Source: Gammaproteobacteria bacterium UBA2955
GTDB taxonomy: Bacteria > Pseudomonadota > Gammaproteobacteria > Pseudomonadales > Azotimanducaceae
NCBI GenBank assembly: GCA_002348825.1
Contig: DEBN01000010.1
Location: 45,546 to 64,070, forward strand
Length of the DNA stretch: 18,525 nt
Direction: 5' to 3'
Below the pieces are notes generated by a model that worked only from the letters and a program-made list of their open reading frames with translations, had not been told where the DNA came from and did not search any database. Shown here piece after piece: positions 7,097 through 15,108 of the stretch (position 1 is its first letter; every line of letters starts with the position of its first letter). The translations under genes were made by a program, and so were the position numbers.

Positions 7097-8722
7097 ATGG
7101 AAAGTCCTCCCACCGATTTTATTCGCCAGCGCATTCAGTCTGATATCGCCGAGCACCGTCTGTCTCGGGGCGTGATAACGCGTTTTCCACCTGAGCCAAA
7201 TGGCTATCTGCACATTGGCCACGCCAAGAGCATTTGCCTGAATTTCGGTGTCGCAGAGCAATTTGGCGGCAAGACCTTTTTGCGTTTTGATGACACCAAT
7301 CCGCTAAAAGAGAGCGATGAGTATGTTGAGGCCATCAAAGCCGATGTGGCATGGCTGGGATTCAATTGGGCCGAGGTCACTCATGCCTCAGATTACTTCG
7401 AGCAAATCTATGCCTACGCTGTAGATTTAATTCAAGCTGGCAAAGCCTTCGTTTGCTCATTAGACGCAGAAGCAATTAGAAACCTGCGCGGTACGCTGAC
7501 CGAGCCCGGTCAGAATAGTCCGTACCGCGAACGCACTGTAGAGGAAAATCTGGACCTCTTTCAGCGCATGCGCGCGGGTGAGTTCGCCGAGGGTGAGCAC
7601 GTGCTGCGGCTAAAGATCGACATGAAGTCGTCCAATATCAATCTGCGCGATCCGGTCATCTATCGTATTCGCCACGTGACTCATCAGCGCACCGGCGATG
7701 ATTGGTGTATTTATCCGATGTACGACTTTACCCACTGCATATGCGATGCGCTGGAGTCGATTTCCCACTCCTTGTGCACGCTGGAATTTGAAGACCATCG
7801 ACCACTCTACGATTGGGTTTTAAACAATATTAATTTGAACTACCACCCACCGCAGATCGAGTTTTCGCGGCTTGGATTGGAATACACGGTCATGAGCAAG
7901 CGTATTCTCAATCGACTGGTGAATGAAAAGTTGGTGGATGGCTGGGACGACCCCCGCATGCCGACTATTGCCGGGTTGCGCCGACGCGGTGTTACCGCTG
8001 CCGCCATTCGCGATTTTTGTTCGCGTATTGGGGTGACCAAGCAAGACAACACAGTCGAAATGAATCTGCTTGAATTTTGCGTCCGCAAAGATATGGAAGA
8101 TACGGCTCCGCGAGGTATGGGTGTGCTCGAACCATTGAAGGTGGTGTTGACGAACTACACCGAGGAGCAGCCTGTCGAATTGACGGGCCCTTGGCATGCG
8201 CAAAACGAAACCTTGGGGCAGCGCGCGCTGCCGTTTGCCGGGGAGTTATTTATAGAGCGTTCTGATTTTGAGTTAGAGCCGCCGAAAAAATACAAGCGAT
8301 TGTCACCCGGCGAAATGGTGCGTCTGCGCTATGCGTACATCATCCGATGCGATGAGGTCGTTTATGACGAGAACGGTCAAATCGCGCAGTTGAATTGCAC
8401 TTATTTCAAGGATTCGCGCAGCGGCCAAGACACCTCGGGCTTAAAACCTAAAGGGGTTATCCACTGGGTCGACGCCAGAGCAGGCGTGCCCGTGCTGGTG
8501 CGCGATTATCAGCGGCTGTTTAGAGTGCCTAATCCAACCGGCGATACGTTGCTCGAAGACATTAATCCGGACTCGGTGGTGCCACTCAGCGCTGTTGTAG
8601 AGCCTGCGATCATGGCCAGCGACAATGTGCGATTTCAATTCGAGCGTCAGGGTTATTTTTGCAAGGATCCCCTGCAAGCTAACGTCTTTAATAAGACGGT
8701 AAGTCTGCGCGAAGGTTTTTGA
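7097..8722 (+). CDS. glnS: Glutaminyl-tRNA synthetase
   Basis: A class I aminoacyl-tRNA synthetase that charges tRNA-Gln with glutamine in the cytoplasm. The 541-residue chain follows E. coli GlnRS (554) almost throughout. F-P-P-E-P-N-G-Y-L-H39-I-G-H42 is the HIGH motif, V265-M-S-K-R269 is the KMSKS equivalent, and L-R-F-D-D-T-N-P (62-69) and Y-P-M-Y-D-F-T-H (206-213) line the active site. The C-terminal anticodon-binding beta barrels are present; the chain ends shortly after N-K-T-V-S-L-R, slightly earlier than in E. coli. The ribosome site is weak, but the start agrees with family length and the conserved D-F-I-R-Q. Its presence implies direct Gln-tRNA synthesis rather than reliance on the GatCAB route alone. 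The HMG-CoA lyase gene follows after 10 nt, so the two are probably co-transcribed. Confidence 0.98.
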   Translation: MESPPTDFIRQRIQSDIAEHRLSRGVITRFPPEPNGYLHIGHAKSICLNFGVAEQFGGKTFLRFDDTNPLKESDEYVEAIKADVAWLGFNWAEVTHASDYFEQIYAYAVDLIQAGKAFVCSLDAEAIRNLRGTLTEPGQNSPYRERTVEENLDLFQRMRAGEFAEGEHVLRLKIDMKSSNINLRDPVIYRIRHVTHQRTGDDWCIYPMYDFTHCICDALESISHSLCTLEFEDHRPLYDWVLNNINLNYHPPQIEFSRLGLEYTVMSKRILNRLVNEKLVDGWDDPRMPTIAGLRRRGVTAAAIRDFCSRIGVTKQDNTVEMNLLEFCVRKDMEDTAPRGMGVLEPLKVVLTNYTEEQPVELTGPWHAQNETLGQRALPFAGELFIERSDFELEPPKKYKRLSPGEMVRLRYAYIIRCDEVVYDENGQIAQLNCTYFKDSRSGQDTSGLKPKGVIHWVDARAGVPVLVRDYQRLFRVPNPTGDTLLEDINPDSVVPLSAVVEPAIMASDNVRFQFERQGYFCKDPLQANVFNKTVSLREGF

Positions 8723-8732
8723 GTAGGCTGTT

Positions 8733-9656
8733 ATGAATACTGACCTGTCGGCGGTTACAGTGATGGAAGTCAGTCCGCGGGACGGTTTACAGAATGAAGA
8801 CGTCCTGCTCACCACCGAGCAAAAGCTGCGACTCATTGATCACGCCTTAGATGCGGGATGCAAGCGCATTGAAGTAACCAGTTTTGTGCACCCTAAGCGG
8901 GTACCGCAGATGGCTGACGCCGAAGCTGTGTGTGCGAGCCTGCCAGAGCGTAGCGATGTTCGCTACACCGGGCTGATTCTGAACGACCGTGGCTATCAAC
9001 GGCTTCGCGACACTAAACTGCATGAAGCGGGATTGGTTGTGCCCGCTACCGACACCTTCGGCGAGAACAACCAGGGGTTGTCGGTGGCTCAGGGTTTGAG
9101 CATGGCGGTCGAAATTATCGCGGACGGGAAACAAAGCGGCTTTCCCGTTCAGGTCACCATCGCTGTGGCTTTTGGCTGTCCGTTTGAAGGCGAGGTGCCG
9201 TTGTCGCGTATCCAGAGTATGGCCGAGACGCTCGCTGCCGCTGGACCGGTGGAGATCGCCTTGGCCGACACCATCGGTGTGGGTGTGCCTATGCAGGTGG
9301 CTCAGGGGTTTATGGCGTTAAAGCGACAGCTGGGAGATATGCCGTTGCGCGCTCACTTTCACGACACGCGCAATACTGGCATCGCCAATGCTTATGCGGC
9401 TTTGATGTCAGGGGTCGACGTCTTGGACGCCAGTATCGGTGGTATAGGCGGCTGTCCGTTTGCGCCCAACGCCAGCGGTAATATCGCCACTGAAGATTTA
9501 GTGTATATGCTCAGTCGTGGCGGCATTGAACACGGAGTAGATATTCAGCGGCTTATCGACGCAGCCGCGTGGCTCGAAACCGTCTTGGGCAAGTCGGTGC
9601 CGTCCATGTTGTTAAAGGCGGGCGGTTTTCCTGACGATAACAGCGAAGTTAAATGA
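8733..9656 (+). CDS. Hydroxymethylglutaryl-CoA lyase
   Basis: Cleaves 3-hydroxy-3-methylglutaryl-CoA to acetyl-CoA and acetoacetate, the last step of leucine breakdown. It is a DRE-TIM metallolyase of 307 residues, the normal bacterial length. Key residues align with the human enzyme: S-P-R16-D17-G-L-Q-N-E at the start of the barrel (R41, D42), E47 (E72), the metal pair H208-F-H210 (H233, H235), the catalytic C241 in G-I-G-G-C-P-F-A (C266) and N250 (N275). H-D-T-R-N-T-G replaces the H-D-T-Y-G-Q-A of animal enzymes. A relative acting on a longer branched substrate, such as the acyclic terpene pathway lyase, cannot be excluded. The rest of the leucine pathway (isovaleryl-CoA dehydrogenase, methylcrotonyl-CoA carboxylase) is not adjacent; the gene follows glnS instead, 10 nt after its stop. 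Confidence 0.92.
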   Translation: MNTDLSAVTVMEVSPRDGLQNEDVLLTTEQKLRLIDHALDAGCKRIEVTSFVHPKRVPQMADAEAVCASLPERSDVRYTGLILNDRGYQRLRDTKLHEAGLVVPATDTFGENNQGLSVAQGLSMAVEIIADGKQSGFPVQVTIAVAFGCPFEGEVPLSRIQSMAETLAAAGPVEIALADTIGVGVPMQVAQGFMALKRQLGDMPLRAHFHDTRNTGIANAYAALMSGVDVLDASIGGIGGCPFAPNASGNIATEDLVYMLSRGGIEHGVDIQRLIDAAAWLETVLGKSVPSMLLKAGGFPDDNSEVK

Positions 9657-9772
9657 TCCGGTGGGTCGATGCTTGAGCTATAAACTAATTGCGGACGCTG
9701 TGACAAAGATCTGCCAGTCGTCGGCTCTGCTGCAACAAATTCCAACCTCTACAGAAAGAGCGAATAACCATC

Positions 9773-11254
9773 ATGAGTGAAGCGAGTCTTAACGATCGGC
9801 AATTCTTCGGTCATCCTATAGGTCTGCGTACGTTGTTTCTGACCGAAATGTGGGAGCGCATGTCGTATTACGGCATGCGGGCCCTATTGGTGCTGTACAT
9901 GACAGGCGCGCTGACCGGGTTTAACCCTGGGCTCGGTTGGAGCCAGTTAGATGCTCAAGCGATCTACGGCGTCTACGTTGGGTTGGTGTACTTTATGGTG
10001 GTGCCTGGGGGCTGGTTGGCCGACAACATTCTTGGGCATCAGCGTGCTGTACTGTACGGCGCAGTTATTATTGCTTTGGGCCACCTTACTTTAGCGTTAC
10101 CGCTAAGCCAGACATTTTTTCTGGGACTGGTCTTAGTCGTGCTCGGTACTGGTCTGCTCAAAGGCAACATCTCGACCATTGTGGGCAAACTCTACCCGGA
10201 TGACGATCCACGTCGCGATTCCGGTTTCACCATTTTTTACATGTCCATAAATATTGGTTCGATCATCGGTTATTTGATCTGTGGTTATTTGGGCGAAAAA
10301 ATCGGCTGGCATTGGGGCTTCGGTGCCGCGGGCATCGGTATGTTGTTTGGTGTGTACCAATACGTGCGCCACCAAGACCTGCTGGGCGAGGCTGGCGCGT
10401 CGCCAAATCCGATGTCTGATGAGGCGCGTCGGCGTCTGGTGCGTTACACGCAAATCGCACTGGCGTTGATGGCGGTAGGCATTGTCTTCAGTTTGATGGG
10501 CTTCGTGAAGGTTAATCCGCGCATTTTCGCCGAAAATTTTGCTTACTTTCTCACGCTTGTTGCGAGCCTTTACTTTATCTTTTTATATTTCTTCGCCGGT
10601 TTAGATGCGGCGGAACGCAAGAATATTGCGCTGCTGCTCTTGTTGTTTATCGCCGCTGCGGCCTTTTGGTCCGGGTTTGACCAATCCGGTGGGTCGTTGA
10701 ATATTTTTGCGCGCGACTATACCGATTTGGTTATCTCTGGCTTTGCAGTTCCGGTGTCGTGGATTCAGTTTGTTAACCCGATTTTTGTCGTGGTGTTTGC
10801 GCCGATGTTTGCCGCCGTTTGGGCGCACTTAGGTCGGCGTAACCTCGATCCGTCGTTACCGGTTAAGTTCGCCATCGGCCTCATTTTTATGGCCATCAGC
10901 TTTGTCATCATGCTAGCAGCGGTTGCGCTGGCTATGGAAACGGCACCCATAGGCATGCGCTGGCTGCTGCTCACCTATCTATTACAGACCTGGGGCGAAT
11001 TGACCCTATCGCCCATCGGTTTGTCGGCGTTTTCACGTTACGCGCCGAAGAAATATGTAGGTCAGATGTTCGGGCTGTGGTTCTTGGCATCAGCAATTGG
11101 CGGGGTACTGGCTGGTCTGTTGGGCGGCGAGGCGATGGGTACTGGCCTGTCCAGCATGTCGCCGGTGTTTACCTTCATGATCGAATACTACCTCGCCATC
11201 GCCGCCGGTGTGCTGGTTGCCGCTTGGTTGTTTCGCCGCAAATCTGCGGACTAG
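9773..11254 (+). CDS. POT/PTR-family proton-dependent oligopeptide transporter
   Basis: An inner-membrane symporter that takes up di- and tripeptides with protons. The 493-residue chain is in the family range. The first helix carries the POT signature E25-M-W-E28-R29-M-S-Y-Y-G-M-R, the ExxER motif required for proton coupling. It is followed by G-V-Y-V-G-L-V-Y and G-G-W-L-A-D-N in helix 2, and by K-G-N-I-S-T-I-V-G in helix 4. Near the C-terminus, T-W-G-E-L-T-L-S-P-I-G-L-S (about 404-416) is another family hallmark. Fourteen hydrophobic segments are plausible. The start at 9773 has only a weak AAAGAG about 14 nt upstream. The 116-bp leader has a TATAAA at 9679-9684 but no good -35. The stop codon lies in a CTAG shared with the convergent hydrolase gene. 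Confidence 0.95.
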   Translation: MSEASLNDRQFFGHPIGLRTLFLTEMWERMSYYGMRALLVLYMTGALTGFNPGLGWSQLDAQAIYGVYVGLVYFMVVPGGWLADNILGHQRAVLYGAVIIALGHLTLALPLSQTFFLGLVLVVLGTGLLKGNISTIVGKLYPDDDPRRDSGFTIFYMSINIGSIIGYLICGYLGEKIGWHWGFGAAGIGMLFGVYQYVRHQDLLGEAGASPNPMSDEARRRLVRYTQIALALMAVGIVFSLMGFVKVNPRIFAENFAYFLTLVASLYFIFLYFFAGLDAAERKNIALLLLLFIAAAAFWSGFDQSGGSLNIFARDYTDLVISGFAVPVSWIQFVNPIFVVVFAPMFAAVWAHLGRRNLDPSLPVKFAIGLIFMAISFVIMLAAVALAMETAPIGMRWLLLTYLLQTWGELTLSPIGLSAFSRYAPKKYVGQMFGLWFLASAIGGVLAGLLGGEAMGTGLSSMSPVFTFMIEYYLAIAAGVLVAAWLFRRKSAD

Positions 11255-12222
11255 TTTTTCAGTCGCTGACTAAAAAACCGGCAACTGTAACGGTCTACCC
11301 AGCTGTCCAGTTGCCAGTTTTCTAAGAACGCCCCGTGGCCGCCGCGGTCGATGAGATCCACGGTAATCGTCTCGGGTAAACGTTCATAAAAATGCGCGGG
11401 GATGATTGGATCGTCGGCAGCGGCAACGATGTGGGCGCTGACGCCGGTCAAAGCCGAATCACTAAGATCATAGGCTGCGCAGTAGCTGGCGGTATCGTCG
11501 AATTCGGAATGATACTTAATGAAATAGTCCGTCAGTGAGGCGACGCTCGACAGCTTCATCGCCGGGCCAAAGTCATAGAGCGTTGGAAAGTGCCGCTGTT
11601 TTTCTCGGAACAGCTTGCGCCATTTGATAATGAAATAATTGCGGTAAATTATGCTGGATTCGATCTGGCGCATAGTCGCGTAGGGGTCTATTGCGGGGCA
11701 GATAGCCAGCGTCGTTAACTCGGGAATCGCGCGGGCCAAGCGCAGAGCAAAATTGCCCCCCAAAGAATAGCCAATCAACCCGCAGTGGCGCAGATCGTTA
11801 CGTTCAGGCTGCCCGTCGGTCATGAGGTACCTGGCCAGTTCGATGACTTCTTCGATCAACGCCGAGTGGAATAGCCCGCTGTTTAAATGGGCTGTATCGC
11901 CATGGTCACGAAGATTAATTCGTGCCACATTGAAACCCTGTCGCCACAGCTGTAGCGCTGCTGACACGACGTAGGACGAGCGCGAGTTACCCAACCAGCC
12001 GGGGACAATCATAATCAGCGGCGCGTCGGGGTTGTTCGCTTGGGTGTTGCGATGTACCACTAGGCGTACACCTGCTACCTCGATGACGTGTTCCGTAGCT
12101 GCATCGAGGAAGGCCTTAACGGACTGAGGCACCATAACCTTGCGCCCGACACTGGACAAAATCGTCTGTACATGAGGGTTGGTCAGCCCGGGCGGTGGCG
12201 AGAACGCTTGGTTGAACGACAT
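11251..12222 (-). CDS. YheT-family alpha/beta hydrolase
   Basis: A 323-residue alpha/beta hydrolase of the YheT/ABHD1-3 group (COG0429), cytoplasmic or loosely membrane-bound. N-P-H-V-Q-T near residue 16 is the family's N-terminal hallmark, P-G-W-L-G-N (about 74-79) is the oxyanion-hole region, N-L-R-D-H-G-D follows, and the nucleophile elbow is G-Y-S153-L-G-G-N. D270 or D271 in A-A-D-D-P-I-I-P and H296 in G-G-H-G-A-F complete the triad. The substrate is unknown; eukaryotic relatives act on lipid esters. I start it at ATG 12222, whose A is the last base of the upstream gene's TGA (TGATG), indicating translational coupling. A TTG one codon earlier is also possible. It is the last gene of a four-gene minus-strand operon and its stop shares CTAG with the peptide transporter. 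Confidence 0.88.
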   Translation of the reverse strand: MSFNQAFSPPPGLTNPHVQTILSSVGRKVMVPQSVKAFLDAATEHVIEVAGVRLVVHRNTQANNPDAPLIMIVPGWLGNSRSSYVVSAALQLWRQGFNVARINLRDHGDTAHLNSGLFHSALIEEVIELARYLMTDGQPERNDLRHCGLIGYSLGGNFALRLARAIPELTTLAICPAIDPYATMRQIESSIIYRNYFIIKWRKLFREKQRHFPTLYDFGPAMKLSSVASLTDYFIKYHSEFDDTASYCAAYDLSDSALTGVSAHIVAAADDPIIPAHFYERLPETITVDLIDRGGHGAFLENWQLDSWVDRYSCRFFSQRLKN

Positions 12223-13331
12223 CAAGTGCTCGGTTGTCCGTCGATTGTTGAGTCGCTAGCAAGGATACGCTGTCCGTAAAATCCCAGTTTACCCAGCTCG
12301 GTAATGATGCTTTGGGTGCCGGCTAGATGCGCTGAACCGACCAGCACGAAGTAGCTGCCGGAACTCCCAAGCATATCGGCGATGCGTTCTGCCATACGGC
12401 TGTTGCGCTGGTCCAGCAGTTGATACAGGAACTCTTTGGCGGCACCAGAGTCGCCGGTTTGTTCGCGGATAAGCGCCGCTATTGTGCGGTCGTCGCCTTC
12501 GGCCCACGCGGCGAGCATGGCGTCGGTCTGCGCTGCGATGCTGTCAAATTGCTCCAAGGTCTCGCGCAATAAGCTGGTTTGCGTGTCGAGCGGCTGGTCA
12601 AACAGTAGTTTAAATTGGCCTTCAACGGTTTCCAGTTCCATGATGTCTCGCGGGTCTGTACGTGCGCTGAAGTGCGCCTCGATTCCAAAGCTCGGGTCGT
12701 AGCCCATAGCGCTGATAGCGGCCACTGCCAGTTGTTGGGACGCTAAGGCTGGCTTGAAGGCCTGCAGTTGTTCCATCGGCAGACCATAGATCTGCGCATG
12801 CTTTGCAAGTAATGCATGGGTCTTTGGTGGCAACAGGTCGCGCAAAGTTCCCTGTGAAAGCAGCGCGTACTTCAGCATTATCTGCTGCAACTGCTCCGGC
12901 TTGATTTTTTCTACGGCCGCCTCAACCACCAGTTTATCGCTGGCTTCAAAGGCTTGCTCGTATTGGCGCGGTAGCGGAAAAAACCCCTCTTTGAGGACAT
13001 GTACGGTGCCGGCAAGATAAACCGTTGCAGGGCCGCGGTTGAAGCGCCACAGGAACAGTGGGTGGGCGATAGCCCGAGATTTCAGATCGACCGCGCGCCC
13101 GATGTCCTCGCCGTCCATACTGACAATTTCGCAATAGCCTGAGCGGTTGCCTCTTGCCTGCTCGCACATTTGTTTCGCGACCATCGATGCGGTCACTCGA
13201 TTGGGTTGGTTTACGCTGCGATAAATTTGTGTTGGTGCGCTGCTGAGGATCGCTTCGCTAGAATGCTGTGCTGCAGTTACGGGCAGCGTGAGTATCAGGA
13301 GCAAAATACAATTAACTGTCTTCGCGATCAT
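12222..13331 (-). CDS. Exported TraB/GumN (TIKI-like) family protein
   Basis: A 369-residue protein with a signal peptide at about 1-20 (basic start, leucine-rich core, V-T-A-A cleavage region), so periplasmic or lipid-free outer-envelope. The body from about residue 90 is a TraB/GumN/PrgY domain. Y-L-A-G108-T-V-H111 and V-L-V-G332-S-A-H335 are the paired GxxH motifs, and E137 is the conserved acidic residue. In the animal TIKI relatives these residues bind metal in a membrane-tethered protease, so metalloprotease activity is possible but unproven in bacteria. The segment 40-85 before the domain contains C56 and C67, which could form a disulphide. Its ATG overlaps the upstream gene's TGA (ATGA) and its own TGA overlaps the next start, so it is tightly coupled with the CinA-like and YheT genes. 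Confidence 0.85.
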   Translation of the reverse strand: MIAKTVNCILLLILTLPVTAAQHSSEAILSSAPTQIYRSVNQPNRVTASMVAKQMCEQARGNRSGYCEIVSMDGEDIGRAVDLKSRAIAHPLFLWRFNRGPATVYLAGTVHVLKEGFFPLPRQYEQAFEASDKLVVEAAVEKIKPEQLQQIMLKYALLSQGTLRDLLPPKTHALLAKHAQIYGLPMEQLQAFKPALASQQLAVAAISAMGYDPSFGIEAHFSARTDPRDIMELETVEGQFKLLFDQPLDTQTSLLRETLEQFDSIAAQTDAMLAAWAEGDDRTIAALIREQTGDSGAAKEFLYQLLDQRNSRMAERIADMLGSSGSYFVLVGSAHLAGTQSIITELGKLGFYGQRILASDSTIDGQPST

Positions 13332-14083
13332 TCGGTTAGCCCCATGTCTTCAGGTGTTTCGCCACTGGCCTCGACGAAAGCCATGATGCGTCCTGCCACA
13401 GTTGCCAACAGCTCGGTGTCGATACCACGAATAACCAGCATGGTGCCGTAGCGTTCATCGCGAAAGAACGGATAACTGCCTATGTCGACGTCAGCGAATT
13501 CGTCTTGCAATGCACTGAGCGCATCCGCGATCTGGCTTTCGCCGGTGTATGCGCGAACTGAATGGCTGCGCACCACGGGGCCGCTGCGCAATTGGCCGTC
13601 GAGGCTCGACAGCATGGCCTGCATGATCATTGGTATACCCGCCATAACGTAGACGTTGTCCATGGCGAAGCCTTGGGGTCCCCCGGTCGGGTTGTCGATT
13701 AACACGGCGCCTTCCGGTACTCGGGCCATGCGCAAACGCGAAGCCATGACATCCTCGGGCGCGGGGCGTGTGCGAATGCGCGCTGCGATGTCAGGGTCTT
13801 CGATAAGGGCTACGCCGAACGCTTTAGCGATGCATTCGGCGGTAATGTCGTCATGCGTCGGACCAATTCCACCCGTAGTGAATATGTAGTCGTAATGCCC
13901 GCGCACTTCGTTGACAGTGTGGACAATAATGTCTTCAACATCGGGTATGACCCGGCAATGTTTCACCTGTATTCCCCAGGCCCCGAGGGTTTTGGCTAGG
14001 TGGCTGACGTTTACGTCTTGAGTGCGGCCAGAGAGTATCTCGTTGCCGATGATTAAAATGCAGGCGGTTACAGCTTCGGTCAT
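13328..14083 (-). CDS. Stand-alone CinA N-terminal (MoaB/MogA-like, COG1058) domain protein
   Basis: A 251-residue protein consisting of only the nucleotide/molybdopterin-binding-fold domain of CinA. I-I-G-N-E-I-L-S-G-R-T-Q-D-V-N (about 11-25) and T-T-G-G-I-G-P-T-H-D-D (69-79) are the two fold-defining motifs, and Y-G-T-M-L-V-I-R-G lies near the C-terminus. The C-terminal PncC nicotinamide-nucleotide amidase domain of full CinA is absent. Related COG1058 domains have ADP-ribose or FAD pyrophosphatase activity, so a nucleotide hydrolase role is more likely than molybdopterin synthesis; this is inference. I chose the ATG at 14083 because the fold starts eight residues later. The frame stays open 32 codons further, but that stretch runs into the upstream crotonase gene and is not family-like. 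The gene lies 13 nt after the crotonase stop and overlaps the next gene by ATGA. Confidence 0.87.
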   Translation of the reverse strand: MTEAVTACILIIGNEILSGRTQDVNVSHLAKTLGAWGIQVKHCRVIPDVEDIIVHTVNEVRGHYDYIFTTGGIGPTHDDITAECIAKAFGVALIEDPDIAARIRTRPAPEDVMASRLRMARVPEGAVLIDNPTGGPQGFAMDNVYVMAGIPMIMQAMLSSLDGQLRSGPVVRSHSVRAYTGESQIADALSALQDEFADVDIGSYPFFRDERYGTMLVIRGIDTELLATVAGRIMAFVEASGETPEDMGLTE

Positions 14084-14096
14084 TAGTGGTCCGTAT

Positions 14097-14900
14097 TTAT
14101 TTGTTTTGAAATTGCGGTTTCTCTTTGGCGGCGAACGCGCGGCGGCCTTCTTTATAGTCGTCACTATCGAAACACGCATCTACCATCTGGCGCACCTCAT
14201 CAACGTCGTCTGCCCGGCTGCCACGCTCCCAGGCATTAACCGCGGCCTTTGCCGCGCGCACGGTCATTGGGGCGTTGCTCGCTACACGCTGGGCGTATTC
14301 AACGCATTGCGCTTCAATATCGTCGCGCGCTGCAATGAAGTTGATGAGCCCCATGTGTTGAGCCTCTTCAGCGGGCATAAAGCGTGCTGAAAACATGATG
14401 TCTTTGGCACGACTAGGCCCGACGAGGCGTGCCAACTTTGCCAGCCCCTCGTATTCGTAGCCTAAGCCCAGCTTCGCTGCGGGAATCCCGAAGCTGGAGT
14501 CGGGGGTCGCAAAGCGTATATCGGCCGATAAGGCGGTGGCTAGGCCGCCACCAATGCAATAGCCCTCAATTAAGGCGACCAGTGGTTTGTCTATTTTTCC
14601 CAACCAGTGAGTAGCGCGCCCGGCAATTTCGCCATAGCTGCGACGCTGTTCTGCATTAGCGCGTTTCTCGCCGAATTCTGAGATGTCGGCGCCAGAGACG
14701 AAGGCTTTGCCGCCGGCTCCGCGCATTACCACAGCACGTACGCTGTCGTTGCTCTGAAAATGTTCGAGGATATCGCCCATGCCTTGCCACATTTCAAGTG
14801 ACAGAGCGTTGTGGCGGCCGGGATTGTTGAACGTCATCCAGCCAATGCCATCGGCGTCGATATGCGCAAGCATGCGCTCGGTGGCCAGTTGCAAAGTCAT
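14097..14900 (-). CDS. Enoyl-CoA hydratase/isomerase (crotonase) family protein with atypical active site
   Basis: A 267-residue crotonase-fold protein acting on acyl-CoA in the cytoplasm. The oxyanion-hole segments are intact: A66-F-V-S-G-A-D-I (66-73) and G-Y-C-I-G-G-G-L (113-120). The two glutamates that perform hydration in classical enoyl-CoA hydratase (E144 and E164 of the rat enzyme) align with A121, after G-G-G-L, and A141, in F-G-I-P-A-A-K, so standard hydratase chemistry is unlikely. Other crotonase-fold reactions (isomerase, thioesterase, decarboxylase) remain possible. E149 and E151 in Y-E-Y-E-G are nearby acidic residues worth testing. The start at 14900 has GGAG nine nt upstream. 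It is the first gene of an operon with CinA-like, TraB/GumN and YheT genes, and diverges from an acyl-CoA dehydrogenase gene 208 bp away. Confidence 0.9.
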   Translation of the reverse strand: MTLQLATERMLAHIDADGIGWMTFNNPGRHNALSLEMWQGMGDILEHFQSNDSVRAVVMRGAGGKAFVSGADISEFGEKRANAEQRRSYGEIAGRATHWLGKIDKPLVALIEGYCIGGGLATALSADIRFATPDSSFGIPAAKLGLGYEYEGLAKLARLVGPSRAKDIMFSARFMPAEEAQHMGLINFIAARDDIEAQCVEYAQRVASNAPMTVRAAKAAVNAWERGSRADDVDEVRQMVDACFDSDDYKEGRRAFAAKEKPQFQNK

Positions 14901-14956
14901 AGGCGTGCACTCCGTCTGAGAAAGCCAAGTATGGCAAGAACAAGGGTCGATGATAT

Positions 14957-15033
14957 TTGGTTTCGCGGCCGGCCGCCTTATACTCTGGAGAAAAATACGT
15001 GTTTTTCGTCGCGCCTGCGCCGCCGCATATGCG
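14957..15033 (+). promoter_or_regulatory. Candidate promoter and operator region for the acyl-CoA dehydrogenase gene
   Basis: TTGGTT (14957-14962) and TATACT (14979-14984), 16 nt apart, make a fair sigma70-type promoter. The spacer holds a perfect 12-bp palindrome, GCGGCCGGCCGC (14965-14976). Seven nt after the -10 comes AAAAATACGTGTTTTT (14991-15006), a near-perfect 16-bp palindrome with one mismatched pair, covering the likely transcription start. A third palindrome, CGCATATGCG, lies at 15024-15033. Sites in the spacer and on the start point are classical repressor positions. The same 208-bp gap must also drive the leftward crotonase operon, so a shared regulator is possible. Confidence 0.42.
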
Positions 15034-15108
15034 ACTAAATTTGCCCAAAGTGGGTAGTCAGCAGCTAGGAAAAACCGCAGACAGCGTGCAATAAAAGGGA
15101 GAGGGGTT

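Noticed and set aside
11254..11278. Hairpin GTTTTT-x-AGTC-GCT-GACT-x-AAAAAC as a bidirectional terminator of the peptide transporter and YheT genes
   Set aside because: The order is T run, stem, A run on both strands, the reverse of an intrinsic terminator, and it lies inside the YheT coding sequence.
14084..14179. Upstream extension of the CinA-like gene by 32 codons
   Set aside because: The extension overlaps the end of the crotonase gene, is basic and low in family character, and the ATG at 14083 starts just before the conserved fold.
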